NCBI GenBank assembly: GCA_034111045.1
Contig: JAWUYA010000050.1
Coordinates: forward strand, 50,331 to 114,330
DNA: 64,000 nucleotides
Direction of reading: 5' to 3'
Origin: JALJPB01 sp034111045
GTDB taxonomy: Bacteria > Pseudomonadota > Gammaproteobacteria > Enterobacterales > Alteromonadaceae
Shown here: in pieces, positions 63,837 to 64,000 of the stretch
How the letters are laid out: each line of letters opens with the position of its first letter
Position numbering within the stretch: position 1 is the stretch's first letter
Notes under the pieces: model-generated
The model's database searches: none
Told to the model about the DNA's origin: nothing
What the model saw: the letters and a program-made list of their open reading frames with translations, nothing else
Position numbers and translations under genes: made by a program

Positions 63837-64000
63837 ATGGCAAAGCCCAATAAAAAAGCACCCAATAAAACCGTAGATATTTATTGCTCAAATTGTAATA
63901 ACCCACTGTTTAAATATCGTAAAGCAGGTAAGGGAGCTTTACTAAAATGCTTTAAAGAACGTATAGCCAAAGATTACACCACCAGCTTATGTACTTGCCC
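63837..64000 (+). CDS. Zinc-ribbon protein, 3' end cut by window
   Basis: Frame open from ATG 63837 to the end of the window (54 codons). It has a basic N-terminus (MAKPNKKAPNK) and a likely zinc-binding pattern: CSNC at about 19-22, a further Cys in LLKCFKERI, and CTCP at the cut end. AGGTGAT lies just before the ATG. Only the start is visible, so size and family are not known. Confidence 0.6.
   Translation, partial: MAKPNKKAPNKTVDIYCSNCNNPLFKYRKAGKGALLKCFKERIAKDYTTSLCTC

Overview
The window looks like core chromosome of an AT-rich marine gammaproteobacterium, most likely a member of the Colwelliaceae (Colwellia or a close relative). Three things point there: the conserved gene order cspD / clpS-clpA / infA / ate-aat / trxB / lrp-ftsK-lolA-rarA-crcB-serS; the E. 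coli-like grouping yeaC / ansA / sppA / ydjA; and a monomeric and a dimeric NADP-isocitrate dehydrogenase lying in tandem, a layout known from Colwellia. The genus assignment is inference. I see no rRNA, tRNA, prophage, insertion sequence or CRISPR array.

Layout. 1-5.7 kb: a SnoaL/NTF2-like protein, a chemoreceptor, and acetolactate synthase ilvI-ilvH on the minus strand, preceded by a complete transcription attenuator with a Val/Leu-rich leader peptide. 5.9-11.5 kb: a DUF4136 lipoprotein, a stretch of apparently decayed coding sequence, an Atm1/MsbA-type ABC exporter, a DUF1415 protein, an unknown membrane protein and a Bax-type glucosaminidase. 11.6-16.9 kb (minus): uspE, then cbb3-oxidase maturation genes (TauE-like, ccoS, ccoI, ccoH) without the oxidase genes or fnr. 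17-24.2 kb: a leucine-dehydrogenase-type enzyme, a DUF4826 protein, roxA, purB, hflD, mnmA and rluE. 24.4-28.2 kb: the two isocitrate dehydrogenases. 28.3-33.3 kb: cspD, clpS, clpA, infA, ate and aat, which together supply the adaptor, unfoldase and two transferases of the bacterial N-degron pathway (clpP is elsewhere). 33.3-42.7 kb: trxB, ald, lrp, ftsK, lolA, rarA, crcB and serS. 42.8-49.8 kb: a thioredoxin-like protein, an M14 carboxypeptidase, an alanine/glycine:cation symporter, a zinc-ribbon membrane protein, yeaC and a large DUF349 protein. 49.8-55.6 kb: ansA, sppA, a ydjA-type nitroreductase, asnS and a small membrane protein. 55.6-60.8 kb: bioA divergent from bioB-bioF-bioC-bioD. 60.8-64 kb: pepE, a HicB-type protein without HicA, a DUF4389 membrane protein with a 12-bp tandem-repeat tail, an exported peroxiredoxin and the start of a zinc-ribbon gene cut by the window end.

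Most of the window is housekeeping and I did not find a clear new defence or mobile system. The most rewarding structure is the ilv leader. It encodes a 25-codon peptide with the run VVLLVLI, and the RNA contains two mutually exclusive helices that share one 8-nt segment. Other points of interest are the 12-bp repeat tail, the orphan HicB with two 16-bp direct repeats spaced 33 bp apart upstream, a perfect 16-bp inverted repeat near the left end, and the apparent gene remnant between the lipoprotein and the ABC exporter.
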